Shown here in pieces: positions 1 to 5,353 of a stretch of DNA of 7,339 bases. Under the pieces are notes generated by a model. That model searched no databases. It was not told where the DNA came from and saw nothing but the letters and a program-made list of their open reading frames with translations. Positions within the stretch are counted from its first letter, which is position 1. Every line of letters starts with the position of its first letter. The translations under genes were made by a program, and so were the position numbers. Source of the DNA: an uncultured Actinomycetes bacterium (GTDB taxonomy: Bacteria; Actinomycetota; Actinomycetes; S36-B12); NCBI GenBank assembly GCA_903918595.1, contig CAIXFB010000317.1, forward strand, positions 1 to 7,339, read 5' to 3'.

Positions 1-199
1 ACAAGTTCCATAAGCCGCGTTCCCGAGCGAGTGAGCGCAGCTCATCCAGAACGGGAAGGGGCGTCCATGCGGTGCCGTTAGCCCGAGCGAGTTCTAGATC
101 GTTGAGATAATCGGCCTCTGCTGGCTCGATGAACTCGGCCGCGAAGTCCGAAACGGCCTGGGTGAGTTCGGCAGCTCGTGGTGAGGGGGAAAAATCCAT
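1..199 (-). CDS. Acyl-CoA dehydrogenase, N-terminal fragment (runs off left edge)
   Basis: Reading the minus strand from the ATG at 199 gives 66 residues with no stop before the window edge. They begin MDFSPSPRAAELTQAVSDF, continue with an acidic helix ending in FIEPAEADY, and reach VLDELRSLARERGLWNL. This order (amphipathic first helix, 'EPAE', then 'R.RGLWNL') is typical of the N-terminal all-alpha domain of FadE/ACAD10-11-like acyl-CoA dehydrogenases, which use FAD to make the alpha-beta double bond in acyl-CoA beta-oxidation. The FAD-binding middle domain and catalytic Glu lie outside the window, so substrate class cannot be judged. An in-frame TGA 12 codons upstream, with no other start between, fixes the ATG. 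There is no properly spaced Shine-Dalgarno sequence (AGGGA touches the ATG), but a TACTGT box sits 6 nt upstream, which suggests a leaderless mRNA with its own promoter. Confidence 0.82.
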   Translation of the reverse strand, partial: MDFSPSPRAAELTQAVSDFAAEFIEPAEADYLNDLELARANGTAWTPLPVLDELRSLARERGLWNL

Positions 200-205
200 T
201 CCCTG

Positions 206-211
206 ACAGTA
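206..211 (-). promoter_or_regulatory. Putative -10 box (TACTGT) of a leaderless acyl-CoA dehydrogenase transcript
   Basis: On the minus strand TACTGT is followed by exactly 6 nt and then the ATG at 199. This puts the expected transcription start at or next to the A of the start codon. It fits the TANNNT -10 consensus. I see no good -35 hexamer 16-18 nt further upstream, as is common in actinobacteria. The same arrangement occurs before two other genes here. Confidence 0.45.
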
Positions 212-240
212 GCCACCTGACTCGCCGGCATCTCAGGTTT

Positions 241-262
241 ATCTAGATCCGAAGTTCTAGAT
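241..262 (-). terminator. UUCG-capped stem-loop at the end of the GNAT gene
   Basis: The arms ATCTAGA and TCTAGAT pair perfectly over 7 bp. Inside them, read on the minus strand, lies one A-A mismatch and then a C-G pair closing a UUCG tetraloop, an exceptionally stable RNA cap. The stop codon of the GNAT gene (257-259) lies in the 5' arm, so the hairpin sits exactly at the 3' end of the operon. No U-tract follows (the next bases are AAACC), so it is not a classic intrinsic terminator. It could act as a weak terminator or as protection against 3' exonucleases. Confidence 0.4.
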
Positions 263-1330
263 TTGGTTGGCTCCGGTTCGGTCCAGATCGGCCAGCACAT
301 ATTCGAGGAGCTCGCGGCCATGGTCGGATGCGCTGGAGATGTCGTGTGGATGCAGCGCGACCCCGTTCAGGGCAGTCAGTCGAAGCACATCGCCGCTCAC
401 GTGCAGGTTAGGAAAAATCCCACCGAAGGCGAATGGCAGGTCCGCGTCGTGCTGATCGAGGACAATTGCAGAACCAGGGCGCTCAAGGGGAAGATCGAGA
501 TAGACCGCACTGCGGCCGTCGTGATCCATCAAATACTGCATCTGAGATGTGATCTTCAGAGCAAAATCCCGACCCGGCTCGGTCACGGTGATGATGGCGA
601 GGTTGTGGTCAGCCTTTGTGGTGACGAAGAATTCGGTTTCATCCGGCAGGGGGGTTGACGAATCGGCTTCGGCTACAACCCCGCGCAACCCAGTCGCAGC
701 GACCAATTCAGTGATGACCCGATCATGCCGGCGCGGTGCATAGATGGGTCTGTCATGGCCGTCGTTTGTTTTCAGGTAAAAAAGCGCGACGGATTCGCGT
801 CGCAATTCCTTGCTTTCACCGTTCATTGACAGGGCAGCATCATTGACCACGGTGGGTGGAATCCAGCCGATCAGAAAGCCAGTTTCCATTGCGCCGAGAT
901 CAACATTTGCTTTTTGGCTGAAGGGATGCGCGGCTGTTGCTTCACTGAATAACCCGAAATAACCAGATGAGCGCGCCCAATTGGCACCAAAGGATTTCAG
1001 TTGCGTGAAGAGGTGTTGACCGCGTGCTGCCTCGGACACCACGGCCACCCCAGAATGCAGGACACGGGAATCGTCGCTCTCTTTCATGAGCGCTGTGTGA
1101 CCAAGAACCTGTCCGTGCGCATCGACACCAACAATGCTGATCAATTCACCGGCAGTGATTCGACGAGCAATCTCTTCAGGCTGATAGACCCACTCAGCAT
1201 CGTAGGTAGAGCCATAGGCAGCGGTCACAAGTTCGGTGAGTAATTCCGACTCATCAGGTTCCATGAACCTGATCGTGGTGTCGGTCAGTGAAGTGTCATC
1301 CACCTCCGAGCACTCCACGCCACCAATCAT
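257..1330 (-). CDS. GNAT-family N-acyltransferase-like protein, 357 aa
   Basis: The N-terminal half has a GNAT fold: TIRF opening strand near residue 20, a 'GQVLGHTAL' strand pair near 73-81, and the motif A region 'GVAVVSEAARGQHLF' near 94-108. It continues with 'HPFSQKA' (135-141) and an 'LGAMETGFLIGW' segment, as seen in GNAT proteins of the 'SEAVT.HP.SQ' type. GNAT enzymes move an acyl group from acyl-CoA to an amine; the substrate here is unknown. The pyrophosphate-binding motif is imperfect: where R/Q-x-x-G-x-G/A is expected, the last Gly/Ala is His106. Residues from about 200 to 357 form a second domain I do not recognise. The start is uncertain: ATG at 1330 (GGAAAG 7 nt upstream, 35-bp overlap with the oxidase gene), GTG at 1303 (GGAG 9 nt upstream, 8-bp overlap), or ATG at 1354. 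An open frame extends to an ATG at 1468, but that stretch is oxidase coding sequence. It is the last gene of the three-gene operon. Confidence 0.75.
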   Translation of the reverse strand: MIGGVECSEVDDTSLTDTTIRFMEPDESELLTELVTAAYGSTYDAEWVYQPEEIARRITAGELISIVGVDAHGQVLGHTALMKESDDSRVLHSGVAVVSEAARGQHLFTQLKSFGANWARSSGYFGLFSEATAAHPFSQKANVDLGAMETGFLIGWIPPTVVNDAALSMNGESKELRRESVALFYLKTNDGHDRPIYAPRRHDRVITELVAATGLRGVVAEADSSTPLPDETEFFVTTKADHNLAIITVTEPGRDFALKITSQMQYLMDHDGRSAVYLDLPLERPGSAIVLDQHDADLPFAFGGIFPNLHVSGDVLRLTALNGVALHPHDISSASDHGRELLEYVLADLDRTGANQI

Positions 1331-2543
1331 TGGAAAACTTTCCGGATGGGTCATAACGCTCCACCAGGTCAACAAAGTTGCCAAAGCCTGAATAGCGATC
1401 GGGGAGTGCCGTGGCATCGAAGAGTTTGCCCCAGTGCGGGCGACCCCCGGCGGGTGCGAAGTACTCATCGATCACGGGTAGTAACGGGAACACCTCGGGA
1501 ACCTTCTTCCAGGTGAAATGAATACCCACGGTGTCTCGGCCCGAGGCGCCACTGAGCCACAGATCATCTGCTGCCATTGTGCGGATTTCCGAGACATGCA
1601 GTAGCTCGTGGATGCGCGGACTGAACTCGAGAAGGCCCTGCAGTAATTGCACCGCTTCAGTGCGCGGCACCAAGTACTCGGTTTGCAGTTCATCGCCAGA
1701 ACTTGGTGTGAACTCAAGTTTGAAGTGTGGGAGCCGCTCGTAGGAAGGCCCCACCACTCCGAGTTGTTCGGTGCAGTGGATGGGATCGTGACCGGGAAGG
1801 GGGTGGCACTTGATCGTTGCTGGTGTTCCGCCCATCCATTCTTCATGACGCCACGAGTGATCCGCTAGGTGTTTCACCCAGATCTGACCCAAGTTTTCCG
1901 GCCCCCACGTTGTGAAGAACGAGACGCTATAAGCACTGGAGAAAATTGCATCGAAGTTTTCGGTGACCTGTGCGTGTGGGACGTCGTCGATCACGGTTTG
2001 TGCGATGTCGAAGGCCGGAACGATGGAAATTCTCACCCGAGTAACTACTCCCAGCATTCCAAGGGAGACGACGCTGCCACAAAAATCCGGAGAAGATTCG
2101 TCAATCACGACGAGGTCGCCTGCCGCAGTGACGAGTTCAAGTGCGCGAACAGTTGATGACAGCGTGCCGTTCGCATCACCAGAGCCATGAGTGCCGGTGA
2201 TCACGGCGCCTGCAACGCTGATGTGACCTAACGATGCAATGTTGCGAACGGCAAAACCATACGGTTGAAGTGCCTTGGCCAGTTCGCCATACTTCATTGC
2301 TGCAGGTACCCATGCCGTGTGTGAAGTTGAATCGATATCAATCCTGGAATCGAGCCCAGTCACCTGAATTTGAACTCCGCGGGTAGCGGCAATGCCATTA
2401 AAGCAATGGGCGGTACCAAGTGCTCGCACTGCATCATGCCTTGACACACAGGCTTGCAGTTCGGCCACACTGCCGGGGGTCTCGAGAGCGCTGGCAGCAA
2501 AGTCAATGTTTCCTGACCAATTGGTGCGACTGGTAGCAGTCAT
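1296..2543 (-). CDS. xyoA: Alditol (xylitol) oxidase, covalent FAD, VAO family
   Basis: This 415-residue protein follows Streptomyces alditol oxidase AldO almost end to end: TNWSGNI at 7-13, LGTAHCF at 42-48, SLGHISVAGAVITGTHGSG at 104-122, HCTEQLGVVGP at 256-266, LPHFKLEFTPSSG at 271-283, RPHWGK at 368-373 and a C-terminal PSGKFSNDWWRGVLGG. His46 matches the histidine that carries FAD covalently. Ser104, Glu319, Arg321, His342, Thr344 and Lys373 match the known polyol-binding and catalytic residues of AldO (Ser106, Glu320, Arg322, His343, Thr345, Lys375). The expected reaction is oxidation of the terminal alcohol of a polyol such as xylitol or sorbitol to the aldose, with O2 reduced to H2O2. 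Length is normal (AldO is about 418 residues). No signal peptide is visible, so it should be cytosolic. It starts 3 nt after the PNPOx-fold gene and overlaps the GNAT gene, which indicates one transcript. L-gulonolactone or arabinonolactone oxidase is a less likely name, since the polyol-pocket residues are intact. Confidence 0.92.
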   Translation of the reverse strand: MTATSRTNWSGNIDFAASALETPGSVAELQACVSRHDAVRALGTAHCFNGIAATRGVQIQVTGLDSRIDIDSTSHTAWVPAAMKYGELAKALQPYGFAVRNIASLGHISVAGAVITGTHGSGDANGTLSSTVRALELVTAAGDLVVIDESSPDFCGSVVSLGMLGVVTRVRISIVPAFDIAQTVIDDVPHAQVTENFDAIFSSAYSVSFFTTWGPENLGQIWVKHLADHSWRHEEWMGGTPATIKCHPLPGHDPIHCTEQLGVVGPSYERLPHFKLEFTPSSGDELQTEYLVPRTEAVQLLQGLLEFSPRIHELLHVSEIRTMAADDLWLSGASGRDTVGIHFTWKKVPEVFPLLPVIDEYFAPAGGRPHWGKLFDATALPDRYSGFGNFVDLVERYDPSGKFSNDWWRGVLGGG

Positions 2544-2546
2544 CGG

Positions 2547-2996
2547 TTAACTACCCATCCGTCCCGAGAAATCCCAGGTGGCCAAACTCAATGCGTCGAT
2601 TCGCACTGCAACTTCTTTGTCAAGCCGGCTGAGCAGCCAACTGCTCAGATCGGTCTCGCTTTCACCTTGGTAGCGGGCAATGAGTTGACGCAAAACCTTC
2701 TCGGCAAGTTCAGGATGCAGGCTTGCACGACCGGTGCCTCGCACACCTCTATACGGCGGTGCATCAGCTGCAACTTCAAAACCGATCCGATCATCGGCGG
2801 CCAATCTCTTTGCCAGAACCGACGTAGCTTGGGTGGCGCACCAAAGAGCATTGTCGGAATAGACGAACCACAGCGACTGAACGATGGGACCGGCACTGCC
2901 CATGGATGACACCCGAATGGGGATAGTGGTGTTGCGCAGGAACGTAGTGATTTGATCGCTGTTCCAGGGCCCTTTTGCTTCGAGTATCGCGTCCAC
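2547..2996 (-). CDS. Pyridoxamine-5'-phosphate-oxidase-fold (FMN/F420-binding type) protein, 149 aa
   Basis: The protein has the split-barrel pattern of small PNPOx-family flavoproteins: 'PIRVSSMG' (26-33), 'SLWFVYSDNALWCATQ' (41-56), 'LAADDRIGFEV' (65-75), then 'PPYRGVRGTGRASL' (80-93). The last motif is common in the uncharacterised PF01243-type proteins. Such proteins bind FMN, F420 or haem; the cofactor and reaction cannot be told here. True vitamin B6 oxidase (PdxH) is longer and has a different C-terminus, so that name does not fit. The GTG at 2996 is the only start option: an in-frame TAG lies a few codons upstream and the next Met is residue 32. There is no Shine-Dalgarno, but TAGGCT lies 6 nt before the GTG, so translation is probably leaderless. 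It is first in the operon with the alditol oxidase, so a link with polyol or redox metabolism is plausible but is only inference. Confidence 0.8.
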   Translation of the reverse strand: MDAILEAKGPWNSDQITTFLRNTTIPIRVSSMGSAGPIVQSLWFVYSDNALWCATQATSVLAKRLAADDRIGFEVAADAPPYRGVRGTGRASLHPELAEKVLRQLIARYQGESETDLSSWLLSRLDKEVAVRIDALSLATWDFSGRMGS

Positions 2997-3002
2997 CCCA
3001 CG

Positions 3003-3008
3003 AGCCTA
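3003..3008 (-). promoter_or_regulatory. Putative -10 box (TAGGCT) driving the PNPOx-fold/alditol oxidase/GNAT operon
   Basis: On the minus strand TAGGCT (TANNNT) is followed by 6 nt and the GTG start at 2996, the geometry of a leaderless promoter. The region upstream of that GTG has no Shine-Dalgarno core, which supports this reading. No clear -35 is visible. Confidence 0.42.
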
Positions 3009-3019
3009 GAGCGATCGGA

Positions 3020-3025
3020 TAACCT
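3020..3025 (+). promoter_or_regulatory. Possible -10 box (TAACCT) for the EamA exporter gene
   Basis: TAACCT fits TANNNT and would give a start near 3032 and a leader of about 40 nt before the ATG at 3074. No -35 element is recognisable. It lies only about 11 bp from the opposing -10 box at 3003-3008, so the two promoters would compete for the same 77-bp gap. Low certainty. Confidence 0.22.
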
Positions 3026-3073
3026 TCCCTCTCGCGCCCGCCTCGGGTGCGCGGCGAAAAGGATGGAAATCAG

Positions 3074-3907
3074 ATGGGCGCCCTGCTCGCATTGTTGTCG
3101 AGTCTTTCCTGGGGCGTCGCAGACTTCATGGGCGGCCTGGCTGCTCGACGGGTGGGTCCGATCCAGGTCCTCGCGGTCTCCTACCCCGCCGGTGCGGTAC
3201 TTCTGACCCTGCTCGCGTTCTTTGTGATCCCAGGCGAGGTGTCTGTTGAGCTACTGCCGTACGCGCTGGCGGCCGGACTCATCGGAGCTCTCGCCATCGG
3301 CCTGCTCTACGCGGCTTTAACCCGCGGCCCGATGGGTGTGGTGTCACCACTGACCGCCGTCATGTCTGGAGCGGTCCCGGTGGCTGTCGGGTTGCTGCGC
3401 GGCGAGACACTCTCCGCCCTTGCCATCGTTGGAATCGCCTTTGCGGTGCTCGCGGTGTTTATGGTCAGCAAGGAATCCGGCCATCACGAGCGCACTCCGA
3501 TGTCGGCCATCATCTTGGCGCTCTCGAGCGGTGTCGCGATTGGTCTCTACCTCACGGCTATCGGCCTAGCCCCGCAGGACTCGGGGATCTGGGCGGCAAC
3601 CATTGGCCGCTGGGTTTCCACCTTGGTGATGTTGATCGCCGTACTCGTGGTCGCTCGAAAGGTAGTCACAGCCGGATTCCCGTGGTTGCTCGTGATCGGC
3701 TCTGGCATTTTGGACGCGTCGGCCAACGGTATTTTCCAGTTGGCAACGCAGCGTGGTCTGCTTTCTATCGTGGCCGTTATTGGATCGCTGTATCCCGCTG
3801 CGACCGTAGTACTCGCGCGGGTGATCTTGAAGGAAAGATTGAACAGGGTGCAGATCGGCGGAGTAGTCATTGCTCTCAGTGCCGCTGCGATGTTATCCCT
3901 CGGCTAA
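3074..3907 (+). CDS. EamA/DMT-superfamily 10-helix transporter, 277 aa
   Basis: This is a very hydrophobic protein with about ten membrane helices and the internal duplication of drug/metabolite transporters. The first EamA repeat spans residues 2 to about 132 and the second about 143-277. Each repeat ends in the family's typical pattern: 'LRGETLSALAIVGIAFAVL' (108-126) and 'LKERLNRVQIGGVVIAL' (252-268). The N-terminal 'SSLSWGVADFMGG' is also typical. Members export amino acids, metabolites or drugs across the cytoplasmic membrane, often by proton antiport; the substrate here cannot be predicted. I chose the ATG at 3074 because AAGGA lies 10 nt upstream and the family starts right at the first helix. 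A GTG at 3047 would add nine polar residues with no ribosome site. The gene is divergent from the alditol oxidase operon, and its end is 15 bp from the converging 65-residue gene. Confidence 0.88.
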   Translation: MGALLALLSSLSWGVADFMGGLAARRVGPIQVLAVSYPAGAVLLTLLAFFVIPGEVSVELLPYALAAGLIGALAIGLLYAALTRGPMGVVSPLTAVMSGAVPVAVGLLRGETLSALAIVGIAFAVLAVFMVSKESGHHERTPMSAIILALSSGVAIGLYLTAIGLAPQDSGIWAATIGRWVSTLVMLIAVLVVARKVVTAGFPWLLVIGSGILDASANGIFQLATQRGLLSIVAVIGSLYPAATVVLARVILKERLNRVQIGGVVIALSAAAMLSLG

Positions 3908-3922
3908 CTTCACGATCCGTAG

Positions 3923-4120
3923 TTACAGTTCCTGCATTTTTGCTCGGGTGAAGCGTGCAAGAACGACGTTAAACCCGGCAAGGAGCAGCAGCAGGATTGT
4001 CAGGAAATCCCAGCCAAGTGAGAAGCCGCGAACGAGCCCGGCGACGAGCAGAAGAACGCCCGCCACAATCTGGAGAACGAAGGAAAAACGAAGCCGGCTG
4101 TAGTCAGGTGATTGCGCCAT
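3923..4120 (-). CDS. Small two-helix membrane protein, 65 aa, unknown function
   Basis: The protein has a short polar start (MAQSPDYSRLR), one hydrophobic helix at about 13-30, a turn containing FSLGWD, a second helix at about 38-56, and a basic end (ARFTRAK). Two helices with positive ends suggest a hairpin with both termini in the cytoplasm. I recognise no family. It lies 23 nt downstream of the UPF0104-like gene on the same strand, so it is probably co-transcribed. The start has no Shine-Dalgarno; instead its ATG is at the centre of a perfect 16-bp palindrome. The hydrophobic pattern, clean start and position between two real genes favour a true gene over a chance frame. Confidence 0.68.
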   Translation of the reverse strand: MAQSPDYSRLRFSFVLQIVAGVLLLVAGLVRGFSLGWDFLTILLLLLAGFNVVLARFTRAKMQEL

Positions 4121-4127
4121 GGCGCAA
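4112..4127. repeat. Perfect 16-bp palindrome centred on the start codon of the 65-aa gene
   Basis: TTGCGCCATGGCGCAA is its own reverse complement. As RNA from the minus strand it can form a 6-bp GC-rich stem (UUGCGC/GCGCAA) with a CAUG loop, so the AUG is shown in the loop. A further GTGA/TCAC pairing can extend the stem across a 5-nt bulge. As DNA it could bind a dimeric regulator. The second half encodes Ala-Gln, so part of the symmetry is tied to codons. Confidence 0.6.
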
Positions 4128-4143
4128 CTGTGTCACAACCGAT

Positions 4144-5193
4144 CTAGCTGGGCACAGGAGGTAGCGCCGAACCTTTGGATCTTTTCGAGTCGAAGTAATA
4201 GAGCCCGAACGCACCCAGCCCAACGAGCAGCTGCGGTAGGAACCACACCAAACGCCAGATCAGATCGGCTGCGACGGCTGTGGAGTTTTCGATGCCGAAT
4301 CCGGTGAGCAGAAGAACCAGCGCAGCATCGACAGTGCCGAGTCCACCGGGTGTAATTGGAAAACTGGTGAGCAGCAGTGCAATGGAGAACGCAGCGAACG
4401 CTTCGATTGGTGTGATGGGCGAGGGGAAAACACCCAGTGCTGCGAGTGCCGCGATCAGCACAATCCACGGAGTCATTTGGGCGAGTGCATTTGTCAGGGT
4501 GAGCGGCAGCCACCGCTCGCGCACCAACGCACTTGCTTCCATGTTGTAGTTGCCCAAGATTGACATCAGATCTGGTGCAGGGCGTTTGAACAGGCGCCAC
4601 AGCCGATTCGCAATCGGCTGCAAGCGCCGGGCGAGCCCTTCGGCGCTGGACTTGCTGCGCAATACGAGCCATATTCCAAGGATCGACGCTGCTACGACGA
4701 TGATTCCGACCACTGCTGCGGTGGTGTAGCCGGCAGTGGACCGGCCTTCAATCACAAGGAGCACCACCGCGAGTGCCGGGGTGCCCAACACCATCAAATA
4801 CGTCCAGATCGCATCGGCTGAGACTGCGGCTGCGGACTTTGCTGAGGGAACCCCGTACTTGGCGAGGATCGAATACTGCGTGCCAACGGCTACCGCCCCG
4901 CCCCCAGGAATGATGTTGCTGACCAAGAATCCAGCTTGCCGATCAACAAATGCAGCGCGATAGGGCAGACCGGGAATCGCCGCAATGGCAGTGAGCGGGT
5001 AAGCGATGATGTTGAACAGGCCCGCGGCAACGAGGATCCAGATCCAGTACGAGGGAAGTTCGGCGATCTGGGTGAACGCTTTTTGATAGGTGCCAAAATT
5101 TGGGAATAAGAACGCGAAGACCGCCACCATGATGATGACGCCAAGGATCGCCGTGATGATGGTGCGCTTTTTGCTAGGGGAGCCGGCAGCCAT
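4144..5193 (-). CDS. Lysylphosphatidylglycerol-synthase-TM/UPF0104-like integral membrane protein, 349 aa
   Basis: The basic N-terminus (SKKR, 7-10) is followed by about eight membrane helices. The two conserved Gly-Pro motifs of this family are present: 'SNIIPGGGAVAVGTQYSIL' (92-110) and 'SFPITPGGLGTVDAALVLL' (277-295). The protein ends in a short polar tail. The family is the membrane (flippase-like) part of MprF, also found alone as YbhN-type proteins. The soluble aminoacyltransferase domain of MprF is missing, so this is not a full lysyl-PG synthase; a role in moving lipids or lipid-linked sugars is possible but unproven. Length fits stand-alone members (about 300-350 residues). No other start codon is in frame for some distance upstream, and there is no Shine-Dalgarno before the ATG at 5193; a TACAGT box 6 nt upstream suggests a leaderless transcript. 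The 65-residue membrane protein follows 23 nt downstream. Confidence 0.85.
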   Translation of the reverse strand: MAAGSPSKKRTIITAILGVIIMVAVFAFLFPNFGTYQKAFTQIAELPSYWIWILVAAGLFNIIAYPLTAIAAIPGLPYRAAFVDRQAGFLVSNIIPGGGAVAVGTQYSILAKYGVPSAKSAAAVSADAIWTYLMVLGTPALAVVLLVIEGRSTAGYTTAAVVGIIVVAASILGIWLVLRSKSSAEGLARRLQPIANRLWRLFKRPAPDLMSILGNYNMEASALVRERWLPLTLTNALAQMTPWIVLIAALAALGVFPSPITPIEAFAAFSIALLLTSFPITPGGLGTVDAALVLLLTGFGIENSTAVAADLIWRLVWFLPQLLVGLGAFGLYYFDSKRSKGSALPPVPS

Positions 5194-5199
5194 GGCAGC

Positions 5200-5205
5200 A
5201 CTGTA
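5200..5205 (-). promoter_or_regulatory. Putative -10 box (TACAGT) of a leaderless UPF0104-like transcript
   Basis: On the minus strand TACAGT is followed by 6 nt and then the ATG at 5193. It fits TANNNT and would start the mRNA at the AUG. No -35 hexamer is evident at 16-18 nt. It closely resembles the TACTGT box before the acyl-CoA dehydrogenase. Confidence 0.45.
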
Positions 5206-5303
5206 GACGGGCTGGCTTCTTCGATGATTTCGTGATTCCGAATGATTGCTCTACTCTTGAGGTTGCACGTTCATTGCGAGTCTTGGCTTTACTGCGACTT
5301 AAC

Positions 5304-5333
5304 TTGGGTCTCCTTCAAGACACGCCTTACTGT
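5304..5333 (+). promoter_or_regulatory. Putative promoter of the DEAD-box helicase (TTGGGT-N18-TACTGT)
   Basis: A TTGGGT at 5304-5309 and a TACTGT at 5328-5333 are 18 bp apart, a plausible -35/-10 pair. The transcription start would be near 5339-5340, about 14 nt before the helicase ATG. A second -10-like box, TAACTT at 5300-5305, would instead give a leader of about 42 nt, with only a poor TTGCGA 20 bp upstream. The choice decides whether the nearby inverted repeat acts as DNA or RNA. Confidence 0.38.
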
Positions 5334-5339
5334 CTTGAA
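5314..5339. repeat. Perfect 9-bp inverted repeat over the helicase -10 region
   Basis: TTCAAGACA (5314-5322) and TGTCTTGAA (5331-5339) are exact reverse complements around an 8-nt centre (CGCCTTAC). The right arm covers most of the TACTGT box and reaches the likely start site, a classic operator position. If transcription starts upstream at about 5312, the same sequence would be a stem-loop at the very 5' end of the helicase mRNA. GTCTTG recurs at 5280-5285 and could pair with the left arm as an alternative fold. Confidence 0.55.
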
Positions 5340-5347
5340 TGGATTGA
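5339..5347 (+). other. Two-codon in-frame mini-ORF (Met-Asp-stop) before the helicase
   Basis: ATG GAT TGA lies 5 nt after the TACTGT box, in frame with the helicase ATG at 5354 and 6 nt before it. If the mRNA starts at about 5339, as the -10 position predicts, this would be a leaderless minimal ORF followed by re-initiation. The helicase ATG itself has only a weak GGA 10 nt upstream. This is inference from spacing alone. Confidence 0.2.
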
Positions 5348-5353
5348 ATTCTC

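Noticed and set aside
263..658. 131-codon plus-strand frame opposite the GNAT gene
   Set aside because: It lies entirely antisense to a well-supported gene, has no recognisable motif or ribosome site, and its composition is what the reverse of the real gene would give.
1331..1468. 46-residue N-terminal extension of the GNAT protein (ATG at 1468)
   Set aside because: It would overlap the conserved C-terminus of the alditol oxidase by over 170 bp and adds no GNAT-like sequence; the GNAT fold begins well after 1330.
3047..3073. GTG at 3047 as the EamA start
   Set aside because: It adds nine polar residues before the first helix and lacks both a Shine-Dalgarno and a TANNNT box at 6 nt, whereas the ATG at 3074 has AAGGA upstream.
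4133..4672. 179-codon minus-strand frame within the UPF0104-like gene
   Set aside because: It is a shifted reading of the membrane protein gene, rich in Arg, Cys and His with no hydrophobic or domain pattern; the 349-residue frame has clear family motifs.
4144..5193. Full MprF lysylphosphatidylglycerol synthase
   Set aside because: Only the membrane part is present; the soluble aminoacyltransferase domain is absent and the next gene is a 65-residue membrane protein, not a split-off catalytic domain.
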